Assembly (NCBI GenBank): GCA_045644665.1 | Contig: JAZRHH010000020.1 | Location: forward strand, 1-32,534 | Direction: 5' to 3' | Length of the DNA: 32,534 nucleotides | Source of the DNA: RGIG9115 sp045644665 | GTDB lineage: Bacteria; Bacillota; Clostridia; UBA1381 | Shown: piece after piece, positions 14,511 to 22,659 of the stretch | Numbering within the stretch: position 1 is the first letter of the stretch | Layout of the letters: every line of letters begins with the position of its first letter | The notes under the pieces: generated by a model | Database searches by the model: none | Told to the model about the DNA's origin: nothing | Seen by the model: only the letters and a program-made list of their open reading frames with translations | Translations under genes and position numbers: made by a program

Positions 14511-14546
14511 CTAAAAAAAAGACTGTTTAAAACAGTCTTTTTTTAG
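14511..14546. terminator. Bidirectional terminator between MBL-fold and metY genes
   Basis: GACTGTTT (14521-14528) and AAACAGTC (14530-14537) around one A, extended by an A-run and T-run to CTA...TAG. Nearly a full palindrome; both genes point into it. Confidence 0.9.
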
Positions 14547-14547
14547 T

Positions 14548-15816
14548 TTAAATATTAGAGAGTGCCTGCTCTATATCTTCTATTATATCCTCTGCGTTTT
14601 CTATTCCAACGCTGAAGCGTACAAGGTCAGGACTTACGCCGCCTGCAAGAAGCTGCTCATCTGTCATTTGTCTGTGAGTCGTGCTTGCAGGGTGGAGTGC
14701 ACAGGTTCTTGCATCTGCAACGTGGGTTACAATTGCCGCAAGCTTTAAGTTATCAAGGAACTTTGTACAAGCTTCTCTGCCGCCCTTAACACCAAAGGAA
14801 ATTACTCCGCTGGCACCAAGAGGGAGGTACTTGTCTACAAGGTTCTTGTACTTGCTGCTTTCAAGTCCCGGATAGTTTATCCAGGTAATCATTGGGTGAT
14901 TTTCCAGGTGCTTTGCAACCTTTTTTGCATTTTCGCTGTGGCGTGGCATTCTAAGGTGCAAGGTTTCAAGTCCTAAGTTAAGTAAGAATGCATTCTGAGG
15001 TGACGGTGTTGAGCCAAGGTCGCGCATGAGCTGTGCTCTTGCCTTTGTAATAAATGCCACTTCTCCAAAATCCTTTGCATATGTAACTCCGTGGTATGAT
15101 TCGTCCGGATTGTTAAATTCAGGGAACTTGTCGTTTCCAAGCCACTGGAATTTTCCGCTGTCTACTATTACGCCGCCAAGAGATACTGCGTGTCCGTCCA
15201 TATACTTGGATGTGGAATGAATTACAATATCTGCTCCAAATTCTATTGGACGGCAAAGAACGGGAGTTGCAAATGTATTATCAACAATAAGCGGTATATT
15301 ATTTGAGTGTGCAAGTGTTGCAAACTTTTCTATGTCAAGAACATTAAGTGCCGGATTTGCAATTGTTTCGCCAAGGACTGCTTTTGTTTCAGGTCTTATA
15401 GCCTTTTGAAGCTCCTCAAGGCTGCTGTCCGGGTCTACAAAAGTAACATCTATACCAAATTTTTCAAGTGTTACTCCAAGGAGGTTAAATGTTCCGCCGT
15501 AAACTGCTGCGGAGCAAACAACGTGGTCCCCTGCCTTTGCAATTGTCATAATAGAAATAAGGGTTGCTGCCTGGCCTGATGAGGTCATCATAGCACCTGT
15601 GCCGCCCTCAAGCTTTGCAATTTTTTCTTCTACGCAAGCAACAGTTGGGTTTGCAAGACGGGTGTAGAAAAAGCCTTCTGCTTCAAGGTCAAAAAGCTTA
15701 CCCATATAGTCTGCAGAGTCATATTTGAATGTTGTACTTTGATATATAGGCAGAACTCTTGGTTCGCCATTTTTTGGCTTATAGCCTTCTTGTATACATT
15801 TTGTTTCTATTTTCAT
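14548..15816 (-). CDS. metY: O-acetylhomoserine aminocarboxypropyltransferase (MetY-type)
   Basis: A PLP enzyme of the Cys/Met metabolism family that makes homocysteine from O-acetylhomoserine and sulfide, or methionine from methanethiol. The 422-residue length is typical of MetY rather than MetB or MetC, which are shorter. YTRLANPTV (about 51-59) and GGTGAMMTSSGQAA (about 71-84) bind substrate and PLP phosphate. HSTSKYMDGH contains the PLP lysine (about residue 205). ADARTCALHPASTTH near residue 370 is the usual C-terminal block. A promoter at 15843-15871 gives a leader of only about 20 nt, so there is no room for a SAM riboswitch or T-box. Confidence 0.93.
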   Translation of the reverse strand: MKIETKCIQEGYKPKNGEPRVLPIYQSTTFKYDSADYMGKLFDLEAEGFFYTRLANPTVACVEEKIAKLEGGTGAMMTSSGQAATLISIMTIAKAGDHVVCSAAVYGGTFNLLGVTLEKFGIDVTFVDPDSSLEELQKAIRPETKAVLGETIANPALNVLDIEKFATLAHSNNIPLIVDNTFATPVLCRPIEFGADIVIHSTSKYMDGHAVSLGGVIVDSGKFQWLGNDKFPEFNNPDESYHGVTYAKDFGEVAFITKARAQLMRDLGSTPSPQNAFLLNLGLETLHLRMPRHSENAKKVAKHLENHPMITWINYPGLESSKYKNLVDKYLPLGASGVISFGVKGGREACTKFLDNLKLAAIVTHVADARTCALHPASTTHRQMTDEQLLAGGVSPDLVRFSVGIENAEDIIEDIEQALSNI

Positions 15817-15842
15817 TTATATCAGTCCTTTCCATTTAAACC

Positions 15843-15871
15843 ATTATACAATAAAAAAAGGGAAAATACAA
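15843..15871 (-). promoter_or_regulatory. Promoter of metY
   Basis: On the minus strand: TTGTAT (15871-15866), 17 nt, TATAAT (15848-15843), then a GGAAAGGAC ribosome binding site. Confidence 0.65.
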
Positions 15872-15892
15872 TAGAAATATTAAAATTTTGGG

Positions 15893-15921
15893 TTGAAAAA
15901 GGATAAAATTTATTATATAAT
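15893..15921 (+). promoter_or_regulatory. Promoter of the M20 peptidase-dxr-rseP operon
   Basis: TTGAAA (15893-15898), 17 nt, TATAAT (15916-15921), 33 nt before the chosen ATG. Confidence 0.75.
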
Positions 15922-15953
15922 TAACCTATCTGTTGAAAGGGAGAGAATTGACA

Positions 15954-17105
15954 ATGAAATGCGAAAAGCTATTTGAAACAATAGAAGTCTTAAATGAGGA
16001 GTACATACAGTTTTTGATTGATATATGCAATATAGAAAGTCCTACTGAATATAAAGAGGGTGTTGACAAGGTAGGACAGTATATTTCAAAGAGGGCAGAG
16101 GAAAAAGGCTGGATTGTGGAAAGTCAGAAGCAAGAGGTTTCGGGTGACTGCATATGCATTACAATGAACCCTGATGCACCGGGTGCACCTGTGTGCTTTT
16201 CGGGACATATGGATACTGTTCATCCTGTGGGCTCTTTTGGCGAAGTGCTGATAAAGCGTGATGACAGAAAAATTTACGGTCCCGGTGTTCTTGATTGTAA
16301 AGGCGGAATTGCAGCAAGCTTTATGGCAATGGATGCTCTTGAAAAGTGCGGCTTTAAGGAAAGACCTATAAAGCTTATTTTGCAAAGTGATGAGGAAAAC
16401 GGTAGCCGTAACAGTAACAAGACCACTGTTGAGTATATGTATGAAAAGGCAAAAGGATGTATAGCCTTTTTGAATACGGAGATGTTCAGAAAGGGTGGAC
16501 TTATAGTTGCAAGAAAGGGAATAGCTAAATATAAAATTGAGGTTACGGGAAAGGCTGCACATGCAAGTGCTTGTTATAAAGGTGCAAGTGCAATTTGTGA
16601 GGCGGCAGAAAAAATTATCCGTCTTGAAAAGTACAAGGATAAAGATGCAATTACATGCAACTGCGGACTTATAAACGGCGGCACGGCAGAAAATACAGTT
16701 CCCGACAGCTGTACATTCACAGTAGATTGCCGTTTTAACAGTGAGGAACAAAGAAAACAGATAGATAAGATTGTAAATGATATTGTAAATACTTCTTATG
16801 TAGAAGGTACAAGCAGTAAGATTATAGGCGGAGGTTTCAGGTGTTCTATGGACAAAACGGAAGCAAATCTTGAGCTTTTTGACAAAATAACAAAAATATA
16901 CAGCGAAAACAAGCTCCCCAAAATGAAAGCGATTCTTGCTCTCGGAGGTGCGGATTCTGCGGATATGACACAAAAGGGTATTACCTGCCTTGACGGATTA
17001 GGAACAGAGGGCGGAGGACTTCATGCTCCCGATGAGTTTATATATACAAAATCTCTGGTACAGTCTGCAAAAAGGCTTGCGGCAGTTGCATATTGCATAG
17101 AGTAA
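15954..17105 (+). CDS. M20-family metallopeptidase (ArgE/DapE-like)
   Basis: A 383-residue zinc hydrolase of the M20 family, which includes ArgE, DapE and carboxypeptidase G2. Metal-site motifs are in order: FSGHMDTVH (about 82-90), GVLDCKGG (about 112-119), SDEENGS (about 142-148) with the catalytic Glu, and NTEMFRKGG. The inserted dimerisation domain runs from about residue 180 to 290. The ATG at 15954 follows AAAGGGAGAG; a TTG at 15933 would overlap that site, so it is rejected. It is 29 nt from dxr and in the same operon. The substrate is not clear; an amidohydrolase or dipeptidase role is possible. Confidence 0.85.
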   Translation: MKCEKLFETIEVLNEEYIQFLIDICNIESPTEYKEGVDKVGQYISKRAEEKGWIVESQKQEVSGDCICITMNPDAPGAPVCFSGHMDTVHPVGSFGEVLIKRDDRKIYGPGVLDCKGGIAASFMAMDALEKCGFKERPIKLILQSDEENGSRNSNKTTVEYMYEKAKGCIAFLNTEMFRKGGLIVARKGIAKYKIEVTGKAAHASACYKGASAICEAAEKIIRLEKYKDKDAITCNCGLINGGTAENTVPDSCTFTVDCRFNSEEQRKQIDKIVNDIVNTSYVEGTSSKIIGGGFRCSMDKTEANLELFDKITKIYSENKLPKMKAILALGGADSADMTQKGITCLDGLGTEGGGLHAPDEFIYTKSLVQSAKRLAAVAYCIE

Positions 17106-17134
17106 CAGAAAAGTTTTAATAAAAGGAGAACAAA

Positions 17135-18268
17135 ATGAATATAACTATATTGGGCTCTACAGGCTCTATCGGTACACAAACTCTTGATATTGTCCGTGAT
17201 AATCCGGATATGAAAATTGTGGCTCTTACAGCTCACAGGAATGTGGAGCTTATGGAAAAGCAGGTTCGTGAATTTAAGCCGAGCCTTGTTTGTATGACAG
17301 ATGAAAGAGCAGCTGCGGACTTGAAAATAAAAATTTCTGACCTTGGAACAAAAGTTGTTTCAGGTCATGAGGGGCTTTGCTATGCGGCGGCTTTTGGTGA
17401 CAGCGAAATTGTTGTTACGGCTGTTGTTGGAATTGCGGGACTTTTGCCTACAATTGACGCCATAAATGCCGGGAAAAACATATCCCTTGCAAACAAGGAA
17501 ACTATGGTTACTGCCGGTCATATAATTACGAAACTTGCAAAGGAAAAGGGCATTAAAATTTATCCGGTAGACAGCGAGCACTCTGCTATATTCCAATCCC
17601 TTGAAAGCACACCCCACAGAGCTGAAAAAATAATTCTTACAGCCTCAGGCGGACCATTTTTTGGGAAGAAAAGACAGGAACTCCAAAATATTACACCTGC
17701 ACAGGCTTTAAAGCATCCAAACTGGGACATGGGTGCAAAGGTTACGATTGACTCTGCAACACTTGTTAACAAAGGTCTTGAGGTTATGGAGGCAAGATGG
17801 CTTTTTGATATGGACTATGACCATATTGATGTTCTTGTTCACAGACAAAGCGTAGTACATTCCATGGTGGAGTATGCAGACGGCGGAGTAATAGCACAGC
17901 TTGGCGTGCCTGATATGCATCTTCCCATTCAATATGCACTTACTTACCCAAACAGAAGATATATAAAAGGAGAAAGGCTAGATTTTACAAAGTATAACAC
18001 CCTTACCTTTGCAAAGCCTGATACAGATACCTTTAAGGCTCTTGCTCTTGCATACAGTGCAGGAAGACAGGGAGGTATACTTCCTACAGTATTTAACAGT
18101 GCAGATGAAGCGGCGGTAGAGCTGTTTTTGAAAGAAAAAATCAGCTTCCTTGGCATTTCGGACGTGATAGAAAATGCCATGGCAGCAGCACCAAAGATAG
18201 AAAATCCTACAATTGAGGATATCCTGCAGGCAGACAGCTTTGCAAGAGAGTTTGTAAAAGAGAGGTAA
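17135..18268 (+). CDS. dxr: 1-deoxy-D-xylulose-5-phosphate reductoisomerase
   Basis: Second enzyme of the MEP pathway: it converts DXP to 2-C-methyl-D-erythritol 4-phosphate with NADPH. The 377-residue protein is of normal size. GSTGSIG (7-13) is the NADPH-binding loop. PVDSEHSAIFQ (about 143-153) holds metal-binding Asp and Glu, ASGGPF (about 170-175) is the flexible loop, and HPNWDMGAKVTIDSATLVNK (about 192-211) is the conserved core. An AAAGGAGAA site precedes the ATG. rseP follows five nt after the stop, an association often seen in Firmicutes and proteobacteria. Confidence 0.96.
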   Translation: MNITILGSTGSIGTQTLDIVRDNPDMKIVALTAHRNVELMEKQVREFKPSLVCMTDERAAADLKIKISDLGTKVVSGHEGLCYAAAFGDSEIVVTAVVGIAGLLPTIDAINAGKNISLANKETMVTAGHIITKLAKEKGIKIYPVDSEHSAIFQSLESTPHRAEKIILTASGGPFFGKKRQELQNITPAQALKHPNWDMGAKVTIDSATLVNKGLEVMEARWLFDMDYDHIDVLVHRQSVVHSMVEYADGGVIAQLGVPDMHLPIQYALTYPNRRYIKGERLDFTKYNTLTFAKPDTDTFKALALAYSAGRQGGILPTVFNSADEAAVELFLKEKISFLGISDVIENAMAAAPKIENPTIEDILQADSFAREFVKER

Positions 18269-18273
18269 ATTTA

Positions 18274-19428
18274 ATGGTAACCTTTATAGTAACGGTTGTA
18301 ATGTTTCTTGTGATGATTTCCCTTCACGAGTTTGGGCATTTTATATTTGGTAAGCTTTTAGGATTTACTGTTCTTGAGTATGCCATTGGGTTTGGACCGG
18401 CAATTTTTAAAAAACAAGGGAAGAGTACCTTGTACAGTGTAAGGCTTATACCCTTTGGGGGATTTTGTAAGTTTGCAGGTGAGGACGGGGAGGACAAGGC
18501 GGAAAAGGGTAATTTTAATGAACAATCCCCTCTAAAACGCTTTATCGTTCTGGTTGCAGGAGCTGTATTTAACATACTCCTTGGGTTTATACTCTTTTGT
18601 TTTATAACCGGTGCCGGAAAAAATATTTATACAAATGTAATTTCCGAAACAGTTCCGGGAACGTATATGTCAGAGCAGGACATAATGCCCGGCGACAGAC
18701 TTATAAGGGTTAACGGAAAGAAAGTTAGTATGTATCAGGATATTCAGCTTTATATGTCAGAGATTGAACCTGATAAAAATATACAAATTACTATTGAAAG
18801 AGATGGTGAAAAGAAAAATATTTCTTTTATGCCTTCTCTCCAGCATGTGACCGTTACTTATAATGAGGATAATATAATTTATTCGGAAATATTAAATGGC
18901 AAGGAAGAAAAAACAGTAATCCCGTACAGTGAGGAAGTTCCAAAAAATGATGAGTTTGTTGGGAAAACCGAGGAAAGTACAAGATACCTTATAGGCTTCC
19001 GTCCGCAAATAGAGGAGGTTAATGCACTTAATATAATCCCCCAGTCTTTTAGAATGACAAAATATGTTGTTAAGCTTCTTTACAAAACAATTTGGGACCT
19101 TGTAACAGGCAGAGGCTCAATGGATATGGTATCCGGTCCTGTTGGTGTTGTTAAGGAGGTTAATAACGCAGTAAATGCGGGAAGCCAGAGCCTTCTTTAT
19201 GTAATAAATCTTGTGGCACTTCTTACAATAAACCTTGGAGTTTTCAATCTTCTTCCGTTCCCTGCTCTTGACGGAGGACGGATACTGTTTGTTATAATAG
19301 AATGGATAAGAAGAAAGCCTGTTTCGCCGGAAAAAGAGGGAATGGTACACACTATAGGATTTTTGATTTTGATAGGTTTGATGATATTTATATCCTATCG
19401 TGATATATTAAATCTAATAGTAAAATAG
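18274..19428 (+). CDS. rseP: RIP metalloprotease RseP (site-2 protease)
   Basis: An intramembrane zinc protease (M50) that cuts anti-sigma factors and leftover signal peptides. The 384-residue protein starts with a membrane helix that contains HEFGH (18-22), the zinc site HExxH. A second helix near residues 90-112 leads to a PDZ domain (about 125-250), visible in GDRLIRVNGKKV. NLLPFPALDGG (about 326-336) supplies the third zinc ligand. The order helix-PDZ-helix-helix is complete. The gene is five nt after dxr. Its start has a modest AGAGG site. No clear terminator follows before the next promoter at 19504. Confidence 0.95.
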   Translation: MVTFIVTVVMFLVMISLHEFGHFIFGKLLGFTVLEYAIGFGPAIFKKQGKSTLYSVRLIPFGGFCKFAGEDGEDKAEKGNFNEQSPLKRFIVLVAGAVFNILLGFILFCFITGAGKNIYTNVISETVPGTYMSEQDIMPGDRLIRVNGKKVSMYQDIQLYMSEIEPDKNIQITIERDGEKKNISFMPSLQHVTVTYNEDNIIYSEILNGKEEKTVIPYSEEVPKNDEFVGKTEESTRYLIGFRPQIEEVNALNIIPQSFRMTKYVVKLLYKTIWDLVTGRGSMDMVSGPVGVVKEVNNAVNAGSQSLLYVINLVALLTINLGVFNLLPFPALDGGRILFVIIEWIRRKPVSPEKEGMVHTIGFLILIGLMIFISYRDILNLIVK

Positions 19429-19503
19429 CATAATATACAATATTACATCAGTAATTTTGTTGAAAAATTATTGTAAAATTTTGTGTCGAAGCCGTAAAAT
19501 ATC

Positions 19504-19533
19504 TTGACAATGGCAAAGGGTATATGCTATAAT
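19504..19533 (+). promoter_or_regulatory. Strong promoter of the secreted-protein/peptide pair
   Basis: TTGACA (19504-19509), 18 nt, TATAAT (19528-19533) with TG before the -10. Both hexamers are perfect. Confidence 0.85.
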
Positions 19534-19585
19534 GTTTAATAGGTAGAACTATGACCTTAAAACTTTAAAAGGAGAGCCGTATATT

Positions 19586-20362
19586 ATGAAGTTTTTATAT
19601 AAAGGGATACTTGTGGCTTCGCTGGCAGTTTGTATAACATCAGCAACTGTGCTTGCTAATGAAGCAGAGAATGTGCCACCTGTACAAGAAAATATAAGTT
19701 TTAACTATCAAACAAATGTATTTGACATAGATGCAGGATCAACTCAAGCAGAACAAGAGCTTACAGTTATGCTTGTTAAGGGTGATTTTTCTGAACAAGA
19801 TGTGAGTTTATCTGAAATTGCTGTTGAGGATGTATACTATGTAGGTCAGAAAAACGGAACTGACTATGATGTATTTAATGAGCTTGGAGTTAAATACGAT
19901 TCAGCTAAGTTTGAACCGGGTGTATATACTTTGATTACAAGCGGCGAGACTGTACAAGTAACAAAGACAAAGCTTGTTATTGGAAATGCACTTGGCAAAG
20001 ATGGTTTGGGAGATTATTTACCTGCAGATTTGAAAACAGGAAATTATGAATTTGGTTCAATAAGTAGTACAGAAAGATATTATCCAGATGGTGTCGGTGA
20101 AAAATACATATATGTATGCTATGCTGATTTTCCGGCAATGACCAATCTTGATGAAGCCGGCTTTGTATTCCAAAACATATCAAAACAGGGAAAGATCATG
20201 CATTTATATAAGCCTTTGAAAGGGTTTAAACTGAATGATGCGTTGGCGGGTATAAATTCATCTAATACCCCTATACAAATAGGTGTCCAGGTTAATGATA
20301 TCCCGGCGGAGGGCGACAACGCTGTTGATAATATTGTTGCTATACCTTATGTTAAGAATTGA
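19586..20362 (+). CDS. Secreted protein of unknown function
   Basis: A 258-residue protein with a clear signal peptide: MKFLYK, a hydrophobic core to about residue 20, and a likely cut after TVLA (about 24-25). The mature part is acidic and reads as beta-rich, with repeated short strands such as YTLITSGETVQVTK; two Ig-like or beta-sandwich units are possible (about 35-130 and 130-255). I recognise no family, no catalytic motif, no sortase signal and no membrane anchor, so it should be released or bound to the envelope by other means. The promoter has perfect -35 and -10 hexamers, suggesting high expression. A small peptide gene follows 20 nt after the stop. Confidence 0.75.
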   Translation: MKFLYKGILVASLAVCITSATVLANEAENVPPVQENISFNYQTNVFDIDAGSTQAEQELTVMLVKGDFSEQDVSLSEIAVEDVYYVGQKNGTDYDVFNELGVKYDSAKFEPGVYTLITSGETVQVTKTKLVIGNALGKDGLGDYLPADLKTGNYEFGSISSTERYYPDGVGEKYIYVCYADFPAMTNLDEAGFVFQNISKQGKIMHLYKPLKGFKLNDALAGINSSNTPIQIGVQVNDIPAEGDNAVDNIVAIPYVKN

Positions 20363-20382
20363 GTCATCGGAGGGTAAGGAAA

Positions 20383-20586
20383 ATGAGAAAATATATAAAA
20401 CCTGAACTTGAAGTTAACAGCTTTAAGGTAGAAGCAGATGTTATGGTTGATCCGATAGCGGCTCCAACACCAACAGTGGGAGTAGTTGCAAATGTAATAT
20501 CAACTGGTAATATGTATATTAGTGATGATGTTTCAAACAAAGCATGGACAAGCGTTGATGGTGAAGACTGGGCATGGTCTGAATAA
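20383..20586 (+). CDS. Small 67-residue peptide with a KYIKPELEV leader-like start
   Basis: The peptide begins MRKYIKPELEVNSFKVEADVM, then a Pro/Ala/Val-rich stretch and an aromatic, acidic end WTSVDGEDWAWSE. Short proteins that begin M-K/R-K-Y-x-K-P-E are common in gut Clostridia and Bacteroidetes, and some resemble precursors of modified peptides; no modifying enzyme or exporter is seen nearby. I chose the ATG at 20383 because GGAGGG (20369-20374) lies eight nt upstream; a TTG at 20359 would overlap the previous gene. It shares the strong promoter of the secreted-protein gene and ends at a terminator. Its function is unknown. Confidence 0.65.
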   Translation: MRKYIKPELEVNSFKVEADVMVDPIAAPTPTVGVVANVISTGNMYISDDVSNKAWTSVDGEDWAWSE

Positions 20587-20593
20587 AAAAACA

Positions 20594-20628
20594 AAATGCT
20601 GAACGAAAAAATCGTTCAGCATTTTTTT
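20594..20628. terminator. Bidirectional terminator between the small peptide and CpXC genes
   Basis: AAATGCTGAACGA (20594-20606) pairs with TCGTTCAGCATTT (20612-20624), loop AAAAA, T-run to 20628; A-rich on the other side. Confidence 0.9.
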
Positions 20629-21292
20629 AATTGTTAATTCCATCTATCAATGATGCTGCATAATCAGAGTTTACCATTTCCCAACCAAAGCTGTAGGGCT
20701 TTACTCCCGAATATCTAAGCTCTTTCCATATTGTTTCATAGGTTTCGTATGGTACATTGGACGTATATATCATATTTTCCTCTGTATCCTGTATCATAAA
20801 TTCCAGAGTTTCATTATCTTTTTTTCCAAAAATACAGGTCCTTGAATTTTGCTTTTCCGGATTTTGAGATAGTATAAGAAGCTTAATTACTTCTATTGCT
20901 TTGTCGTTTAATCCTGCATCAAATATAAGAATTTTTTCAAGAAGTGAATTATATTCACACACAAATCTAAGGTTATATTCTTCGTATTTTTCAAGCTCAC
21001 CGGAGGATTTTGACGTTTCACATACGTTTTGGAAAAGTCGTTCTCTAAGGCTTTCATCGTTACATGGTGTAAAGGAAATCATGAGTTTTTGCTCTTCGTC
21101 ATGGTATAACATAGGAGTAGGCACAAGCCCAAAGTGAGAGCATGATGAGCATTTGAAAATATTTATTTTACCGGCTAAAAGGTCAGCCTTCAAATCCTTG
21201 CTGTCCTTGACGGTTATTGAGTCCCAAACTGTCATTTCCTGCAGGGAATTACATGATGGGCATTTTATTTTTTGAGTAGTATTAAGGCTCAT
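20627..21292 (-). CDS. CpXC-domain protein
   Basis: A 221-residue soluble protein. It opens with a zinc-ribbon-like domain: CPSC at residues 11-14 and CSSC near 49-52, with MTVWDSITVKDSKDLKADLLAGKINIFKC between them as in the CpXC family. The remaining part, with RERLFQNVC and several acidic stretches, matches the usual C-terminal region. The family has no proven function; a metal-binding or structural role is likely. It follows azlD on the same strand after 15 nt, so it is probably the last gene of an azlC-azlD-CpXC unit. Confidence 0.8.
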   Translation of the reverse strand: MSLNTTQKIKCPSCNSLQEMTVWDSITVKDSKDLKADLLAGKINIFKCSSCSHFGLVPTPMLYHDEEQKLMISFTPCNDESLRERLFQNVCETSKSSGELEKYEEYNLRFVCEYNSLLEKILIFDAGLNDKAIEVIKLLILSQNPEKQNSRTCIFGKKDNETLEFMIQDTEENMIYTSNVPYETYETIWKELRYSGVKPYSFGWEMVNSDYAASLIDGINN

Positions 21293-21307
21293 AATTAGTT
21301 TCCTTTC

Positions 21308-21613
21308 TTAAATTAAATTAACAAGATATATGACGGCACATGAGGCAAGTGAAACTGTAAGCAGACCTTTTCCAAGGTACGAAAGTACAAAGGCTGTTAT
21401 TACGCCAAGCGCTGAAGAAAGTGTACTGCCTGTAGATGAAAATACATCGGGAAAGGTCATTGCACCAAGGACCGCAAAGGGTACAAAGTTCAAAAATGAA
21501 CGAATGTACGGATTTTTTATTTTGCGTCTGAAAAATGTAAGTGGCAGAAGGCGTATAACATATGTAACTGATGCCATTATAAAAAGTGCAAGTATTAGTT
21601 TTCCGTCTTTCAT
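21308..21613 (-). CDS. azlD: Branched-chain amino acid transport protein AzlD
   Basis: The small subunit of the AzlCD exporter. The 101-residue protein has three to four membrane segments, with the family's VTYVIRLLPL (about 16-25) and NFVPFAVLGAMTFPDVF (about 42-58). The start overlaps the azlC stop by one base (TAATG), so translation is coupled. It works with AzlC to export branched-chain amino acids in Bacillus; the substrate here is inferred. Confidence 0.9.
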   Translation of the reverse strand: MKDGKLILALFIMASVTYVIRLLPLTFFRRKIKNPYIRSFLNFVPFAVLGAMTFPDVFSSTGSTLSSALGVITAFVLSYLGKGLLTVSLASCAVIYLVNLI

Positions 21614-22311
21614 TATTCAGCCTCCTCTTTTTCAGGATACAAAGCTGCACCTATGCCTGCTGCAACTAGGCAAGAGATAATTATTCTCCAGCCGCCAGAA
21701 ACGGCGCTAAGCACAGGAGTAAGTGAAATAAATGAGCTTACAAGTATGGCAATTAAAATTACATAAAGTACGTTTCTTGATTTCTTTGCAGGGGGTACTA
21801 TAATTGCAATAAACATTGCATATATTGCCATGCCAAGAGCGAGCCTTATTCCATCAGGAAGTATATCACCTGCAAAAGCTCCCAAAAATGTACCGGCACT
21901 CCAGCCTAAAAAGGGTAGAGTAATAAGACCGAAAAAGTATTTAAACCCTATTTTGCCCTTTTGTTGCATGGAAACGGCAAAAACCTCGTCAGTTATGCCA
22001 AAGGACATAATAAGTCTTTTTGCTGTTGAAATTTCCGGGTCAACTTTTTGTGAAAGGGACAGGGACATTAGAAGATAGCGGAGGTTTATAATAACACTGG
22101 CAAAGGCAAGTTCAAAAAGACCTCCGTTTTCTCTTATTATTTCTATTCCTGCAAACTGTCCGGCACTTGTAAGGTTTGTCATGGAAATTAAAAGTGTATA
22201 AAGCTTTGAAAGACCACCTGCCGTTGCCGCAAGTCCGAATGCAAAGGATACGGATATGTATCCAAGGCAAATGGGGAGACCGTCTTTTATGCCTTTTCTA
22301 AATTCATTCAT
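21613..22311 (-). CDS. azlC: Branched-chain amino acid exporter AzlC
   Basis: The large subunit of the AzlCD exporter: 232 residues with about seven to eight membrane segments. It begins FRKGIKDGLPICLGYISVSF (about 4-23), and shows LTSAGQFAG (about 47-55) and FGITDEVFA (about 98-106), all family hallmarks. The ribosome binding site is AAGGTG. The hairpin array at 22345-22546 lies in its upstream region, between it and valS on the same strand, so it would be part of the azlC leader or promoter region. I see no clear promoter between the array and the start. Confidence 0.92.
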   Translation of the reverse strand: MNEFRKGIKDGLPICLGYISVSFAFGLAATAGGLSKLYTLLISMTNLTSAGQFAGIEIIRENGGLFELAFASVIINLRYLLMSLSLSQKVDPEISTAKRLIMSFGITDEVFAVSMQQKGKIGFKYFFGLITLPFLGWSAGTFLGAFAGDILPDGIRLALGMAIYAMFIAIIVPPAKKSRNVLYVILIAILVSSFISLTPVLSAVSGGWRIIISCLVAAGIGAALYPEKEEAE

Positions 22312-22344
22312 ATTTATTCACCTTGAGAAAAAGGATTGCCATAT

Positions 22345-22546
22345 GCACAGTATCCATAAGGATTCTGTGCAGCGATATAAATTCCTTTGGAATTTTCGAT
22401 ATGTGCGTTGCACTCGATATGTCATAAATGACGCGATATGTCGCTGTGGCGACGAGAAAAGGAATTTATATCATATCGAAATTTTACACATAAAATTATA
22501 TCGAATTTGTCATAAGACAAATATATCGTGTTGGCAAACGCCAACA
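22345..22546. repeat. Array of eight short hairpins joined by a GATAT-type linker
   Basis: Stems in order: 22345-22370, 22379-22395, 22403-22413, 22421-22432, 22440-22453, 22480-22497, 22505-22522 and 22529-22546. Stem sequences differ, with 4 to 11 paired bases and loops of 2 to 6 nt. The linkers are nearly constant: GCGATAT or TCGATAT in the left half, and ATATCGA or ATATCG in the right half. The last two stems have seven perfect pairs each with ATAA and AAAC loops. There are no long identical repeats, so it is not a CRISPR. The array fills most of the gap between valS and azlC. Confidence 0.8.
22374..22472. repeat. Segment bounded by a perfect 15-bp inverted repeat inside the hairpin array
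   Basis: GATATAAATTCCTTT (22374-22388) and its exact complement AAAGGAATTTATATC (22458-22472) enclose four of the hairpins. The left copy can also fold locally (22379-22395). All CGATAT linkers lie inside this segment and all ATATCG linkers outside it. Confidence 0.7.
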
Positions 22547-22552
22547 TATTGT

Positions 22553-22604
22553 TAAAATAAAAAACCTCACTTCTCAGCTTTAGATGGCTGTTTTGTGAGG
22601 TTTT
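22553..22604 (-). terminator. Terminator of valS
   Basis: AAAACCTCAC (22561-22570) pairs with GTGAGGTTTT (22595-22604), with an inner CAGC/GCTG stem. On the minus strand the stem is followed by TTATTTTAAC after a T-run. A further small hairpin (GTGTTC-tatg-GAACAC, 22618-22633) lies between it and the valS stop. Confidence 0.75.
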
Positions 22605-22659
22605 AATTTTAAATCATGTGTTCTATGGAACACTCAGCCTATTACAATCCTTTTTTGTT

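Noticed and set aside
15817..15842. SAM riboswitch or T-box before metY
   Set aside because: The promoter is at 15843-15871, leaving about 20 nt of leader, too short for either.
16086..16973. Long open frame on the minus strand opposite the M20 gene (295 codons)
   Set aside because: It lies wholly inside a gene with clear M20 motifs, has Cys/His-rich low-quality sequence and no ribosome binding site.
22345..22546. CRISPR array
   Set aside because: Linkers are only 6-7 nt and the parts between them are self-complementary hairpins, not spacers; there is no repeat of 25-40 nt and no cas gene.
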